Source of the DNA: Acidobacteriota bacterium
GTDB lineage: Bacteria > Acidobacteriota > Terriglobia > Bryobacterales > Bryobacteraceae
Reading direction: 5' to 3'
Assembly: GCA_016213775.1 (NCBI GenBank)
Contig: JACQZR010000166.1
Coordinates: forward strand, 1 to 57,092
DNA length: 57,092 bases
Within the stretch, counting starts at the first letter, position 1, and every line of letters starts with the position of its first letter. This document shows, piece after piece, positions 27,386 to 37,645 of the stretch. The notes beneath the pieces were generated by a model. It made no database searches and was not told the DNA's origin. It was given only the letters and a program-made list of their open reading frames with translations. Position numbers and translations under genes: made by a program.

Positions 27386-28699
27386 GTGCGCTATCAGAAC
27401 GGTGATTCCATCGGCGAATACGTTGTGACCGGCCACCTCGGCTGCGGTGGCAGCGGCGAGGTGTTTCTCGTCGAGCATTCGATCACCGGGCGCATGGAGG
27501 CCCTCAAGCTGCTGCCGAGCGGGATCGACGAGCAGCGCCTGGAGCGGATTCTGCGCGAGGCGAAGATGCAGGCGCGGCTGGACCATCCCAATATCACCGC
27601 GCTGCATAACGCGTTCTGGTGGAAGGGGGATCTGGCACTGGTGATGGAACTGGTGCTGGGGGATTCGCTGCGCGTGATTCTCGAACAGGGTCCGCTCGAT
27701 TTCGAGACCGCGCTCGGGTATGCTCGCCAGATTCTGCGCGCGCTGAATCACGCCCACCGCCGGCAGGTGATTCACCGCGACATCACGCCGTCCAATGTTC
27801 TGATCAGCGAGAACGGGCTGGTGAAGATTACGGATTTCGGTTTGGCGAAGGAGCCTGCGGACCGGCGGATCACGCAGACGGGGGCGATGCTTGGGACAAT
27901 TCACTACTGCTCACCGGAGCAGGTGCGCTCCAGCGGAGAGGTGGACCACCGGAGTGACATTTACTCCGCCGCGGTGGTGATGTATGAGATGTTCACGGGG
28001 CAGCGGCCGTTTGAAGGGGCGAACCAGTTTGAGCTGATGCTGGCGCAGACCCAGACCGCGCCGACGCCGCCGTCGAAAGTGAACCCGGCGCTGCCGGCGA
28101 AGTTGGACGCGTGCCTGCTACGGGCGATGGAGAAGGACCCGGAGAAACGATACTGGGTGGCGCGGCAGTTTCTGGATGATCTGGATGCCTGCCAGCGGCG
28201 CGCAATTCCCACATATGTCTATGTTGCGGCGGGGTTCATTCCGGTGGCGCTCATTCTGGGGGCGGTGGCGCGGCCGGCGCCGGACGAGATTCCCATTGAT
28301 CCGCCGCCGATGCCGGTGGTGGCGATTCAGGTACCGCCGATACCACTGCCGCCGTTGAATGTGCCGTCGCTGGGGCCGGCGGCGCCCCAGAATACGCCGC
28401 GGAATGCGCCGGTGACCGCGCCTGCGCGAAGCGTGCAGCCGAAGAGCGCAGTGCGGGGGCAGTCGAAACCGATGGCGGTGGTGATTCACACTCCGGGGAG
28501 CGCTCAGGAACCCGCTTACTCGCCTGCGCCCGTCCCATTGCCTCCGGAGCTGGTGGAGGGTTCGGAGCCTGTCCCGCCGGCGGCGGGAGTAGAGCAGACA
28601 GAACGGGCGGCGACCTCAGACCGCATGCAGGGGACGGAGGAGCGTTTGGGGTTGTGGCGCGGGGTAGCGCGGAGGCTCAACATTCTCCGCAAACGGTGA
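27386..28699 (+). CDS. Membrane-bound Ser/Thr protein kinase
   Basis: A 437-residue Hanks-type kinase starting at GTG 27386 behind GAGGAA. All catalytic motifs are intact: glycine loop LGCGGSGEV, Lys41 (EALKLL), HRDITPSN with Asp132, DFGLAK with Asp150, and SPEQ. Residues about 1-270 are the kinase domain; VYVAAGFIPVALILGAVA is one transmembrane helix; the last 150 residues are a Pro-rich tail predicted outside the membrane, with no PASTA repeat. It is cotranscribed with the pseudokinase upstream and may phosphorylate or be controlled by it. Confidence 0.93.
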   Translation: MRYQNGDSIGEYVVTGHLGCGGSGEVFLVEHSITGRMEALKLLPSGIDEQRLERILREAKMQARLDHPNITALHNAFWWKGDLALVMELVLGDSLRVILEQGPLDFETALGYARQILRALNHAHRRQVIHRDITPSNVLISENGLVKITDFGLAKEPADRRITQTGAMLGTIHYCSPEQVRSSGEVDHRSDIYSAAVVMYEMFTGQRPFEGANQFELMLAQTQTAPTPPSKVNPALPAKLDACLLRAMEKDPEKRYWVARQFLDDLDACQRRAIPTYVYVAAGFIPVALILGAVARPAPDEIPIDPPPMPVVAIQVPPIPLPPLNVPSLGPAAPQNTPRNAPVTAPARSVQPKSAVRGQSKPMAVVIHTPGSAQEPAYSPAPVPLPPELVEGSEPVPPAAGVEQTERAATSDRMQGTEERLGLWRGVARRLNILRKR

Positions 28700-28734
28700 A
28701 GTATCAGCCTCCTGGTTGGGCTGACGCGCTGATT

Positions 28735-30453
28735 CTATTTGGACTCGGTAGTCGCCACCGGCGACACTTCCACCGTTACTGGGGCCGATTCCTTCAGCGT
28801 CACTCTGACGCCACTGGTTTCAAAGCGCTTGAGGAACTCCGTATCGGTGAGGAATTCGCGGGCAATTTCTTCCCAGCCAAAGACGCGGTACTCGCCCGGA
28901 GGCAGCGCACGGAAAGTGAACTTGCCGTTCGCATCGGTGGTAGTAGTCTTGGTGAGCCACGGCTGATTCGGATGGGCCGGTTCGGGATGGACCGACATAG
29001 TGTAGGCGGGTACGGGCTTGCCGTCCTGGAGCAGCGTTCCCTGAATGATGCTGCCGTTCATGCCGATGATGGCTTCCACCTGCACCTGCGGGCCGGCGGT
29101 GGTGAGATCGAGTCCAGTGTCGATCATCTCCTGCCCGCCCACCTTGACGGAACGCAGGTAGGCCCCCTGCGGCAGATTGTAGGCGTAGAGGACAAGGCGC
29201 TCGCGGGAGACGCCGGAGATGGAGAAGCCGCCGTCCGGTTTCAGCGTGGCTTCCGCGCTGTTGCCCCCCATGCCGAAACCAGGGCTTGAACCGGACTCGG
29301 CCGGTTGGAGGTAGAGGCGCGTTGATCCCTGGTCAACGGGCGAGTTGTTGAGCGCGTCGAACTTGAGGATGCCCGTTACCGTGACGGGCTCCTGCAAGGC
29401 GATGTTGAGCCCTTCGATGTCGTTGTTCCCCACCTGGATGGGCAGGCGGGCCAGCGTAACCGGCCGGCGGTCGAAGCGCTGGGCGATCACCTGATAGGCT
29501 CCGGGGGTGACGTTGTGAAAAACGAATTTCCCGCTGCCGTCGACGGTTGCCGTCTGGCCCGGGCCTTGTACGAAAGAGGCGTCGCGGTCCCCGGAGACCA
29601 GCATCAGGCCCACTCGCGAACCGCCACCAGGCCCGCGGCGGGTACTCTGTTCCTGCTCCGGCGCGGGGCCGAGGTTGCCGCTGACGTGCCCGCTGACAGT
29701 GAGAATCGGGGCGCGGCGGATCTGGATGGTGACGCCGGCGGTGTCCATGCCGGCCCGGACCTCTACAGGCGATGCGCCGGAGGCAGTGGTGGAGGAAGGA
29801 AAGTAAGTGAGGACCCAATCGTCCTTCACCCCCTCCGGCACACGGCTCCGTGACGGAGGTCCGCCAGGCCCGGGACCGCCGCGAAAGGCGTTTCGAACCG
29901 TCGCCGAAACCAGGTATCTTCCTTGCGGCAGGGAAGCGACGCGGAACTCACCAAGATCGTTGGAGTAGCCAACGGAGGCCGGGGTCAGACCTGTCTTGCC
30001 GCCAGTGGAGATTATGCGAACGATGGTGATTTGCGCGCCCTGAACCGGGTCGCCATCGCCATCCACGACACGCCCGGTGACTGCTCCCTGCGGGGTCAGT
30101 TTCAAATCGACGCCAGTGGTAGCTTGGCCGGCCTGTACGGTGATCGACGAGGACGCCGAGATGCGACCGCCCGCTGAGCCCATCCGCTGCGACAGGAACC
30201 CTGTTTTCGACGCCGTAATCTGATACTTGCCTGCCGTGACGTTATCGAAGGAGAAGGTGCCCTCGGGGGCGGTGATCGCCGTCCGGGGTATCGCTTCCTC
30301 GGTGCCGGAGGGAATCAGGGAAACCGTGGCTTTGCGGAGAGGTTCGCCAGTGCCGGCGTGCACCACACGTCCGGAGATGGAAGCCGGCTTAGGCTGATTC
30401 GGCGTCTGCGGCTGTGCCAGTAAAGTGGATAAAACGAGGACTGGGAAGATCAT
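28735..30453 (-). CDS. Secreted carboxypeptidase-regulatory-like repeat protein
   Basis: A 572-residue exported protein. A signal peptide (MIFPVLVLSTLLAQ) is followed by several beta-sandwich repeats of the CarboxypepD_reg type: SGRVVHAGTGEPLRKATVSL, VTGRVVDGDGDPVQGAQITI and, near the C-terminus, GTLLQDGKPVPAYTMSV, each ending in a G(K/E)Y block (AGKYQITA, PPGEYRVFGW). There is no peptidase domain. Such proteins are abundant in Solibacter-like genomes and probably act at the cell surface. It converges with the kinase gene. Confidence 0.82.
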   Translation of the reverse strand: MIFPVLVLSTLLAQPQTPNQPKPASISGRVVHAGTGEPLRKATVSLIPSGTEEAIPRTAITAPEGTFSFDNVTAGKYQITASKTGFLSQRMGSAGGRISASSSITVQAGQATTGVDLKLTPQGAVTGRVVDGDGDPVQGAQITIVRIISTGGKTGLTPASVGYSNDLGEFRVASLPQGRYLVSATVRNAFRGGPGPGGPPSRSRVPEGVKDDWVLTYFPSSTTASGASPVEVRAGMDTAGVTIQIRRAPILTVSGHVSGNLGPAPEQEQSTRRGPGGGSRVGLMLVSGDRDASFVQGPGQTATVDGSGKFVFHNVTPGAYQVIAQRFDRRPVTLARLPIQVGNNDIEGLNIALQEPVTVTGILKFDALNNSPVDQGSTRLYLQPAESGSSPGFGMGGNSAEATLKPDGGFSISGVSRERLVLYAYNLPQGAYLRSVKVGGQEMIDTGLDLTTAGPQVQVEAIIGMNGSIIQGTLLQDGKPVPAYTMSVHPEPAHPNQPWLTKTTTTDANGKFTFRALPPGEYRVFGWEEIAREFLTDTEFLKRFETSGVRVTLKESAPVTVEVSPVATTESK

Positions 30454-30514
30454 TGCTGCAACTATTCTGACGCAAGCGCGGGCAAAGGGAACCTTCCAAT
30501 GCCGTTAAACAATG

Positions 30515-31303
30515 TTAAGCACCGCGCAAGAGGCGCAGCGCGCCCGCCGCATCGCCCGACCTCATTAAGTGCTCACCCACCAGGAAGGCGTGATAGCCGA
30601 CCTCGGCCAACAACCGGACGTCGCCAGCGGAATGAATCCCGCTTTCGCTCACCCGGACTACATTCGGAGGCATCCTTCGGGCCAGCCTCAGCGAAGTCTC
30701 CAGGCGAACTTCAAAGGTCCGCAGGTCGCGGTTGTTCACTCCGAGGATCTGTGCGCCGGATTCGACGGCGCGGTCGAGTTCCGCCTCGTCGTGGACTTCG
30801 ACCAGCGCAGACATCCCGAACTTCTCTGCCAGTTCGCGCAGCGCGCGCAGCTCCGTAGTTGTCAAGATCCCGGCAATCAATAAGATAGCGTCTGCATGAT
30901 GAGCTGCTGCTTGAACCACATGGACGGGATCGAGAGTAAAATCCTTGCGCAGGACCGGAATGGGGACTGCGGTGCGGGCGGCGATGAGATCGTCGAGCTT
31001 GCCCTGAAAGAAGCGCTCGTCGGTCAAAACCGAGAGCGCGGCGGCACCCCCCGCCGCGTACGCCGAGGCAATCCGGACAGGATCGAAATCCGGCGCGAGA
31101 AGGCCCTTGCTCGGTGAGGCTTTCTTCACCTCCGCGATCACCGCGGGCGGATTGGCAGTCAACGCCGCGGCAAAATCCCGACGTTTGGCGGCAGCCTGAA
31201 AAGCGGTTCGCTCCCACACCCCGAGTTGAGCCCTGAGACCCGCCATCTCCGAGTGTTTGTGGGCCACAATGCGAGCAAGAATATCGGGGATTGGTTGCAC
31301 CAT
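30515..31303 (-). CDS. trpC: Indole-3-glycerol phosphate synthase
   Basis: A 262-residue TIM-barrel enzyme of tryptophan synthesis that closes the ring of CdRP to indole-3-glycerol phosphate. The long open frame upstream is not coding-like; ATG 31303 (MVQPIPDILARIVAHK) is the family start. Catalytic landmarks are IAEVKKASPSKG, LRKDF, LVEVH, GVNNRDL and SESGI. No other trp gene is in the window, so trpC stands alone, downstream of a divergent spacer shared with the TonB receptor. Confidence 0.94.
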   Translation of the reverse strand: MVQPIPDILARIVAHKHSEMAGLRAQLGVWERTAFQAAAKRRDFAAALTANPPAVIAEVKKASPSKGLLAPDFDPVRIASAYAAGGAAALSVLTDERFFQGKLDDLIAARTAVPIPVLRKDFTLDPVHVVQAAAHHADAILLIAGILTTTELRALRELAEKFGMSALVEVHDEAELDRAVESGAQILGVNNRDLRTFEVRLETSLRLARRMPPNVVRVSESGIHSAGDVRLLAEVGYHAFLVGEHLMRSGDAAGALRLLRGA

Positions 31304-31367
31304 AACGTCAAGTATTCGCAGGAAAAACCAGCGTAGCACGGTGTTATCGAGAATGTCTGAAAAAGGG

Positions 31368-31381
31368 CGCGAGGTCTCGCG
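31368..31381. repeat. 14-bp inverted repeat in the trpC / TonB-receptor spacer
   Basis: CGCGAG and CTCGCG form a perfect six-base inverted repeat with a two-base centre, midway between the divergent trpC and TonB-receptor starts. It could be an operator; GC-rich chance symmetry is also possible. Confidence 0.35.
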
Positions 31382-31430
31382 GAGCTTGCCCGATGAGGAT
31401 AGTTGCGGGACTGTGGTCTCCGGCGTATCT

Positions 31431-33455
31431 ATGCGGACAAAACTATTTCTTCTCGCTTTCGCAGCGGCCCTGGCACGTGCGGACGAGACTGGCGAGCGCG
31501 CCACTCTTTCCGCCCTGCGCGATATGTCGGTGGAAGAGCTGGCCCGGATTTCGGTGACATCTGTCTCCAAGCGCGAGGAACGTCTTTTCCAGGCGCCGGC
31601 TGCGATCTACGTCATTACCCGCGAGGAGATTCGGCGGTCCACGGCCACCACACTCCCCGACCTGCTGCGGCACGTTCCGGGTATTCATGTGGCCCGTATT
31701 TCGGGAAACAAATGGGCGGTTTCGGCGCGCGGCTTCAGCGGCCAGTTCGCCAATAAGCTGGTGGTGCTGATGGACGGCCGGACACTGTACACTCCGGTCT
31801 ACTCGGGTGTCTATTGGGATTCGGTGGACTTCGTACTGGAGGACATTGAGCGAATCGAAGTCATTCGCGGGCCTGGTGCAACGGTTTGGGGCGCCAACGC
31901 GGTGAACGGTGTCATCAACATCGTGACGCGTTCCAGCAAGGCCACCAAAGGCGGGTTGCTCTCGATGGGCGGCGGCAACCAGGCGCGGGGGCAGGTTTCC
32001 GCGCGATACGGGACCGCCTTGGGGAGCCGCGGTTCGATGCGCCTGTACGGAAAGCTGTGGGATCACAGCCGGCTGGAGTCCGAACGCGGGGGCGAGGCCT
32101 GGGACGCGATGCGTTCCGGAATGTGGGGCTTCCGTACGGATTGGCGTTTCAACGATCGCGACAGTCTCTTTGTCAGCGGGGAAGCCAAGCACGTCCGGAG
32201 CGAGGGCGTATTTGGCGTAAACGGATTGCAGCCCGTGCTCACCACCTTCCAGAACGGACACGCCAGCACTACCCGCGGCCACCTGCTGGCCCGGTGGACC
32301 CGGCAGTCAGGCCCCGATTCCGAACTCGTCGTCCAGGGCTATCAGGATCGCTTCGAAATGGATAATCCCGCCCACGGCGAGTACGTCTCCACCTCCGACG
32401 CCGAAGTCCGGCACAGCCTTCGCGTACATGCGCGCAACCGGGTACTCTACGGCATCAACTATCACTTGACGCGCGACAACCTGCCGGGGGCCTCGGTCCA
32501 GATGCACCCGCAACGGCGGAGCAATCACCAGATCGGCGGCTTCGTGCAGAACGACTTCGACATCATCCCGGAAAGGCTGCAATTGCGCGCCGGGGTTCGG
32601 GTGGATCATAACAGCTACACGGGGATGGAAGTGCAACCGACGCTCCGGATCTCCTGCCAGATCACTCCCAATCAGCAGATCTGGGGTTCGTTCTCCCGCG
32701 CGGTCCGCTCGCCATCGCGCATGGACCTGAACCTTCACATCGAGGCCTGGTACCCGATCCCGGGGCCGTTGCCGTACATGGAGATCAGTGTGGACGGCAA
32801 CCCTTCGTATCGAAGCGAGCATGTGAACGCGTTCGACATCGGCTATCGCCGCCAGGTGGGGAAATGGCTTTCCTTCGACATCGCGGCGTTTGCCAACCAA
32901 TACCGCCGTTTTGGGTACATGACGGCGCTTGCGCCGTACACCCGGATGGCGCCGATTCCAGCGATCGTGACGCCGTTCCAGTACCAGAACGCAGCAGCCG
33001 GGCACGGGCGCGGCGTTGAGGCCGGCATGCAGTTCGACCCTCTGGAACGCTGGAAGGTGAATGCCTCGTACTCGTATCTGGGGCTGGAACTGCATCGCAC
33101 CGATGGCCGGGCGGATTCCATGCTCAACCGGCTGGCGCGCACGAGTCCCCGCCACAATTCCAGCCTCCGGAGTTGGCTCGAGCTGCCATGGAAACTGCAG
33201 TGGGACATGGGAGTGACGCGAAGCGGCGCTACGTGGAGTGAAGTGATCACCGATTTCGGCGCGTTGTCCGTTCCCTCCTACTGGTTGGTGGATGGAGCCG
33301 TGCGCCGCCCGCTAGGGACGGGTTTTGAAGTCCAGCTCACCGCTGAAAATCTGCTCAATCACCAGGAAGTGCGCTTCCGTCCGCTGGGCGATCAGCCAAG
33401 CGTGACAGGGCGTTCGGTTGTTGCCAGGCTTTTTTGGCGTTGGAAGGGCGAATAG
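31431..33455 (+). CDS. TonB-dependent outer-membrane receptor
   Basis: A 674-residue receptor. ATG 31431 gives a signal peptide (MRTKLFLLAFAAALARA). A short N-terminal block (MSVEELARISVTSVSKREE) is typical of receptors paired with YfiR/sensor-kinase genes. The plug (about residues 50-165) includes YVITREEIRRS, VPGIHVARI and VIRGPGATVWGANAVNGVINIVT. The barrel follows and ends in a Trp (RLFWRWKGE) rather than the usual Phe. Ligand unknown. It is followed within 70 bases by the YfiR-like gene. Confidence 0.92.
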   Translation: MRTKLFLLAFAAALARADETGERATLSALRDMSVEELARISVTSVSKREERLFQAPAAIYVITREEIRRSTATTLPDLLRHVPGIHVARISGNKWAVSARGFSGQFANKLVVLMDGRTLYTPVYSGVYWDSVDFVLEDIERIEVIRGPGATVWGANAVNGVINIVTRSSKATKGGLLSMGGGNQARGQVSARYGTALGSRGSMRLYGKLWDHSRLESERGGEAWDAMRSGMWGFRTDWRFNDRDSLFVSGEAKHVRSEGVFGVNGLQPVLTTFQNGHASTTRGHLLARWTRQSGPDSELVVQGYQDRFEMDNPAHGEYVSTSDAEVRHSLRVHARNRVLYGINYHLTRDNLPGASVQMHPQRRSNHQIGGFVQNDFDIIPERLQLRAGVRVDHNSYTGMEVQPTLRISCQITPNQQIWGSFSRAVRSPSRMDLNLHIEAWYPIPGPLPYMEISVDGNPSYRSEHVNAFDIGYRRQVGKWLSFDIAAFANQYRRFGYMTALAPYTRMAPIPAIVTPFQYQNAAAGHGRGVEAGMQFDPLERWKVNASYSYLGLELHRTDGRADSMLNRLARTSPRHNSSLRSWLELPWKLQWDMGVTRSGATWSEVITDFGALSVPSYWLVDGAVRRPLGTGFEVQLTAENLLNHQEVRFRPLGDQPSVTGRSVVARLFWRWKGE

Positions 33456-33522
33456 TATGTTTGCCCGGCGAGCAAGCGGTCTGCTGAATCGGCAAGGTTA
33501 TTTCGTAACAGTGGCTAAGGTC

Positions 33523-34092
33523 ATGACACGGATTGGGCGCCTGCTGCTGGGAGTCTTGCTGTGCAACGTACCTGCGTTTTCCCTCACGGAGCAGCAGGCA
33601 GCGCTCGAACGCGAATTGAAAGCAGTCTATGTCTACAACCTCGCCAAATACGTGGAATGGCCGGTGCAGCGTCTGAAGCCGCAGTCCGCCATTGTGATCG
33701 GCGTCCAGGGGAAGGACCCGTTCGGGGGAGCGCTGGCGGAGGCCGTTCGCGGCCGTACGGCACAGGACATGCAGCTTCTCATCCGCAAGGTGACCAGTCT
33801 GCAGGATGCCATCGGCTGTCACATTGTCTTCTTCGGCTCAGGCCCCGCCGCCAAAATGCGGGCTCTACTGGATGGGCTGCACACAGTGCCGGTTCTCACG
33901 GTGGGCGATTCGGAGGAGTTCGCCAAAGCCGGCGGCATGATTGTGTTCGTCCGGGACGGCGAGAAAGTGCGTTTCGACATCGCGCTGACGGTGGTTGAAT
34001 GCGCCGGGTTGAAGATCCGGACACCCTTGTTGCGGCTCGCCCGCAAGGTGACGCCGGCCGCTCCCGCGAATGAACGAAAGGCAGCCAAATGA
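33523..34092 (+). CDS. YfiR-family (DUF4154) periplasmic protein
   Basis: A 189-residue exported protein. ATG 33523, four bases after AAGG, gives the signal peptide [20 protein letters not shown]; earlier in-frame starts (33457, 33511) would bury it. The mature part begins with the family block [13 protein letters not shown] and continues with [22 protein letters not shown] and [17 protein letters not shown]. In Pseudomonas YfiR is a periplasmic inhibitor of the CHASE8 diguanylate cyclase YfiN. Here the next gene, overlapping by ATGA, encodes a CHASE8-like histidine kinase instead. Confidence 0.9.
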   Translation: MTRIGRLLLGVLLCNVPAFSLTEQQAALERELKAVYVYNLAKYVEWPVQRLKPQSAIVIGVQGKDPFGGALAEAVRGRTAQDMQLLIRKVTSLQDAIGCHIVFFGSGPAAKMRALLDGLHTVPVLTVGDSEEFAKAGGMIVFVRDGEKVRFDIALTVVECAGLKIRTPLLRLARKVTPAAPANERKAAK

Positions 34093-36443
34093 GGGCCCGC
34101 CGGTTACGCGACACTACAATTCGCTGGAAGATGGTTCTGGTGACTACCGTCACCACGCTGGTGTCCTTGGGGGCAGCCTGCCTCGTGATCTTCGCGTACG
34201 AGTTCTATAGCACGCGGGCGGCAATCGAACTCAGCCTGGAAACGGAAGCCGACATCGTGGGCAGCGGCAGCGCGGCGGCCGTTCTGTTCCGCGACCGCAA
34301 GACGATGGAAGAGTCCCTTGCCCCGCTGCGGATGCGCCCCGATGTGATGATGGCGGCGCTCTATGACGGTAAAGGCAAGATGCTCGCCCGCTATCTGACG
34401 CCGCACTCCCATAACCCGCTGCTGGCGCCGGTGGCGCGTCCGCCGGGCGTATACCGGGATGGCGAGTTTATCGAGGTGTACCGACCCGTCCGGTCTGAGA
34501 GGGAGCAGGTCGGCACCATACTGCTTTGCGCCAGCAGGCAACCCCTGCAGCAGCGCATGAAGACCATTCTGTGGATCCTGCTGGCGGTCCTCACGGGCAG
34601 CACGCTGCTCGGGTTTGTGACGATTCTGCGCCTGCACCGGACCATTACGGACCCAGTGGTGAACCTCTCGCGCGCCGCACGTAGAGTTTCACGGGAAAAG
34701 AACTATGTGCTGCGCGTTCCGCGGGACGGTTCGGACGAAATCGGGGACTTGAGCGATTCCTTCAATGTGATGCTGGAGACCATTTCGCGACACACTAGGA
34801 GCCTGCTGAAACTCAATCAGGAACTGGAGTGGCAGAAGATCCGTGCAGAGGAGGCCACGGCGCTAAAGAGCCAGTTTCTCGCCAACATGAGCCACGAGAT
34901 CCGCACGCCGATGAATGGAATTATCGGGATGACCGATCTTGCGCTGGACACCGATCTCTCCGCCGAACAACGCGAGTATCTCGGGTACGTGAAATCGTCG
35001 GCCGACGCGCTGCTGACCATCATCAACGACATCCTCGACTTCTCGAAGATCGAAGCGGGCCGGCTGACGCTCGAAAACGTCGAGTTCGGGTTGCGGGAGA
35101 GCCTGCAATCGACGATGCGCACCCTCGCGCTACGCGCGCACGAAAAGGGCATCGAGGTTCTCTGCGACATCGACCCCGACGTCCCCGACCACCTTACGGG
35201 CGATCCGGCGCGCCTCCGCCAGGTGCTGCTCAACCTTCTGGGCAACGCCGTCAAATTTACGGATCAAGGCGAGGTTGGTTTAAAGGTAACCGTCGCCTGG
35301 GAGGCAGCCCAAAACGGCTCGCCGCAGTCGGCCTGTCTGATTCACTTCGCAGTGAATGACACTGGCATCGGTATCTCCGCCGAGCAGCAGAGACGCATCT
35401 TTGAACCCTTTGTGCAAGCCGACGGCAGCATCACACGGCGTTTCGGCGGTACCGGACTCGGACTCGCCATCGTCGTCCAGTTGGCCGTTCTGATGGGAGG
35501 CGAAGTGTGGGTGGAAAGCAAACAGGGCGAGGGCACCATCTTCCACTTTACAGCCCGCTTTGAGGCCGCCCTCGTAGCCCCCACGGAAACCCCGGAGGAC
35601 ACCGCGTGGCTGGCCGGCGTCCGGACGCTGATTGTCGACGACAACCGCACCAACCGCGAGATCCTGCTCGGCATGACCAAATGCTGGGGGCTCGATCCGG
35701 CGGCGTGCGCGTCCGGTAATGAGGGTCTTGTGGAAATACACCGGGCCGTACTGGCGGGGTCTCCATACCGTCTCATCCTTGTCGACGCGCACATGCCGGC
35801 GATGGACGGGTTCGCTTTGTGCGACGCGATTTCGCGCGAGCCGAACCCGTACAAGGCAACTATTCTCATGTTGAGTTCGACCGACCGCGCGGGGGACACG
35901 CCACACTGGAGCAAGCTCGGCATCTCGGCCTACCTCACCAAGCCGGTCTTCCAAAACGAGCTGCTCGATGCTATCCGTAAAGCCCTCTTTCAGGAAGCGG
36001 AAACGGATTCGGTGCAAACCGTCTCCAAGGGACACCAGGAGGCGGGAGAAAGCGTGCTGCCGGCCTCGATTCTACTGGCCGAAGACAACCCCGTCAACCA
36101 GCGTCTGGCACTCCGCCTGTTGGAAAAACGTGGCTATCTTGTCACCGTCTCCTCCAACGGAGTGGAGGCGGTCGATGCGGTGCGCCGGGGCCTCTTCGAC
36201 CTCATTCTGATGGATGTCCAAATGCCCGAAATGGACGGTTTCGAGGCCACCGCGCGCATCCGCCAAATCGAGACCGAACGGGACACGCACACCCCCATCA
36301 TCGGTTTGACGGCCCACGCCATGAAGGGAGACCGCGAACGATGCCTCGCCAGCGGGATGGACGACTATCTGGCGAAACCGCTTCAAGCGGAGGAATTCTA
36401 CGAGGTTGTGAAACGTCACAGCCGCCGCGAAGTGAGTGCCTGA
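34089..36443 (+). CDS. CHASE8-like hybrid sensor histidine kinase with two receiver domains
   Basis: A 784-residue membrane protein. TM1 (about 14-38), a periplasmic CHASE8-like domain (about 40-155; [33 protein letters not shown]), TM2 (about 160-182), HAMP, HisKA with His269 ([12 protein letters not shown]), HATPase_c ([20 protein letters not shown]), then two receivers with phospho-acceptors Asp566 (LILVDAHMP) and Asp709 ([13 protein letters not shown]). The sensor half matches YfiN, but the GGDEF output is replaced by a phosphorelay. It overlaps the YfiR gene by four bases. No Hpt domain is present, so phosphotransfer must go elsewhere. Confidence 0.92.
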   Translation: MRARRLRDTTIRWKMVLVTTVTTLVSLGAACLVIFAYEFYSTRAAIELSLETEADIVGSGSAAAVLFRDRKTMEESLAPLRMRPDVMMAALYDGKGKMLARYLTPHSHNPLLAPVARPPGVYRDGEFIEVYRPVRSEREQVGTILLCASRQPLQQRMKTILWILLAVLTGSTLLGFVTILRLHRTITDPVVNLSRAARRVSREKNYVLRVPRDGSDEIGDLSDSFNVMLETISRHTRSLLKLNQELEWQKIRAEEATALKSQFLANMSHEIRTPMNGIIGMTDLALDTDLSAEQREYLGYVKSSADALLTIINDILDFSKIEAGRLTLENVEFGLRESLQSTMRTLALRAHEKGIEVLCDIDPDVPDHLTGDPARLRQVLLNLLGNAVKFTDQGEVGLKVTVAWEAAQNGSPQSACLIHFAVNDTGIGISAEQQRRIFEPFVQADGSITRRFGGTGLGLAIVVQLAVLMGGEVWVESKQGEGTIFHFTARFEAALVAPTETPEDTAWLAGVRTLIVDDNRTNREILLGMTKCWGLDPAACASGNEGLVEIHRAVLAGSPYRLILVDAHMPAMDGFALCDAISREPNPYKATILMLSSTDRAGDTPHWSKLGISAYLTKPVFQNELLDAIRKALFQEAETDSVQTVSKGHQEAGESVLPASILLAEDNPVNQRLALRLLEKRGYLVTVSSNGVEAVDAVRRGLFDLILMDVQMPEMDGFEATARIRQIETERDTHTPIIGLTAHAMKGDRERCLASGMDDYLAKPLQAEEFYEVVKRHSRREVSA

Positions 36444-36511
36444 ACGGGAAGAAAATCAATCCTCACCCAGCCGGGCTTTGGTACACTGAACAATCCAAGC
36501 GGGAGAACAAG

Positions 36512-37645
36512 TTGGTTAGCGAAAAGTGGAGGCTGGCACTCGCTACGGCGCGCGCCCTCATCGCCATATTGTTGGTGGGGCTGGAACTCTATCCGCAATG
36601 GTCGCCGCTTACCACCGCATCGGTCGTTTACATTGTTTACTTACTATACTCCGGCGTGGCTCGTATCTGGGAAAAACGAGATCATGGCGGAGGTGACCTT
36701 CTTCGACTCATCCTCGATCTCATCGTACTGTTGGTCTGTGTCGTGACTCCTCCTGACAGAACTGGCTGGATGGTGGGTATCTTCTACGTTTACGTGCTCG
36801 TCAGTGCGCTGTTGCTGCTGCATCTGCGGGAGGTGCTGGTGGCCAGTTGCGTGATGATGGTGTTCAGTCTGCTGGTAGGCCGCGACCACGCGTTCCCGCT
36901 CGGGCCAATCATGGTTCTGCCAGGCGCGGTGGCGATCATTGCCGGCTGGTACAAAGCGTCGGTGCAGGCGAGACTGTCTTCTCTGGCTCGGCAAAGCGTG
37001 ATGTTCCGCACGGAAGCCGAAAACGCCCGTGAGCTCGAACGGCAGCGCATCGCCGCGGACTTCCACGACGGCCCGCTGCAAAGCTTCATCAGCTTTCAAA
37101 TGCGGCTGGAGGTGATCAAGAAACTTCTCGCGCGCGATCAGAAAATGGCGCTCGACGATCTCGGGCAGCTCCAGGAAATCTGCCGTAAACAGATCACCGA
37201 TATGCGCGCCTTTGTGCGCAGCATGCGGTCTTCCGCCGACGGCGCCTCGCCCGCCACGAGCATCCGCCAGATCGCCGACGACTTCACCAAGACAAGCGGC
37301 ATCTCACTGAACTGGGCGGTCGGCGATGCCTTCAGTGGACTCGAACCCGAGATCTCTCACGAGGTGCTCCAAATTGTCCGCGAGGCGCTCCACAATGCGC
37401 AGAAGCATTCCAAGGCGGCCAAGGTCACACTCTCCGCCGAGAAGGTGGACGGCGCGCTCCAGATCACGGTGGAAGACAACGGCGCGGGCTTCCCTTTCGG
37501 CGGCGCTTACAACCTCGAAGAGCTCGAATTGATGCGCATGGGGCCGGAGAGCATCAAACGCCGCGTCCGGACGCTCAGCGGGGAGCTTGTTGTGGATTCC
37601 AACCCCGGCCGCGGTGCATCGTTGCGTATCCGGGTTCCGCTGTGA
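36512..37645 (+). CDS. DesK/NarX-type sensor histidine kinase (HisKA_3)
   Basis: A 377-residue kinase. TTG 36512 is chosen because GGGAGA precedes it by five bases; longer forms would read into the hybrid-kinase gene. Five or so hydrophobic segments fill residues 8-150. HisKA_3 follows, with the phospho-acceptor His185 in RIAADFHDGPLQ, then a HATPase domain (EALHNAQKHSKA, VEDNGAGFPF, RVRTLSGEL). Such kinases normally pair with a LuxR/NarL-type response regulator; none is adjacent. The stop overlaps the next gene's start (GTGA). Confidence 0.88.
   Translation: MVSEKWRLALATARALIAILLVGLELYPQWSPLTTASVVYIVYLLYSGVARIWEKRDHGGGDLLRLILDLIVLLVCVVTPPDRTGWMVGIFYVYVLVSALLLLHLREVLVASCVMMVFSLLVGRDHAFPLGPIMVLPGAVAIIAGWYKASVQARLSSLARQSVMFRTEAENARELERQRIAADFHDGPLQSFISFQMRLEVIKKLLARDQKMALDDLGQLQEICRKQITDMRAFVRSMRSSADGASPATSIRQIADDFTKTSGISLNWAVGDAFSGLEPEISHEVLQIVREALHNAQKHSKAAKVTLSAEKVDGALQITVEDNGAGFPFGGAYNLEELELMRMGPESIKRRVRTLSGELVVDSNPGRGASLRIRVPL

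Noticed and set aside
28705-28728. TCAGCC/GGCTGA hairpin between the kinase and the convergent gene
   Set aside because: A six-base stem with a nine-base loop and no T run is too weak to call a terminator.
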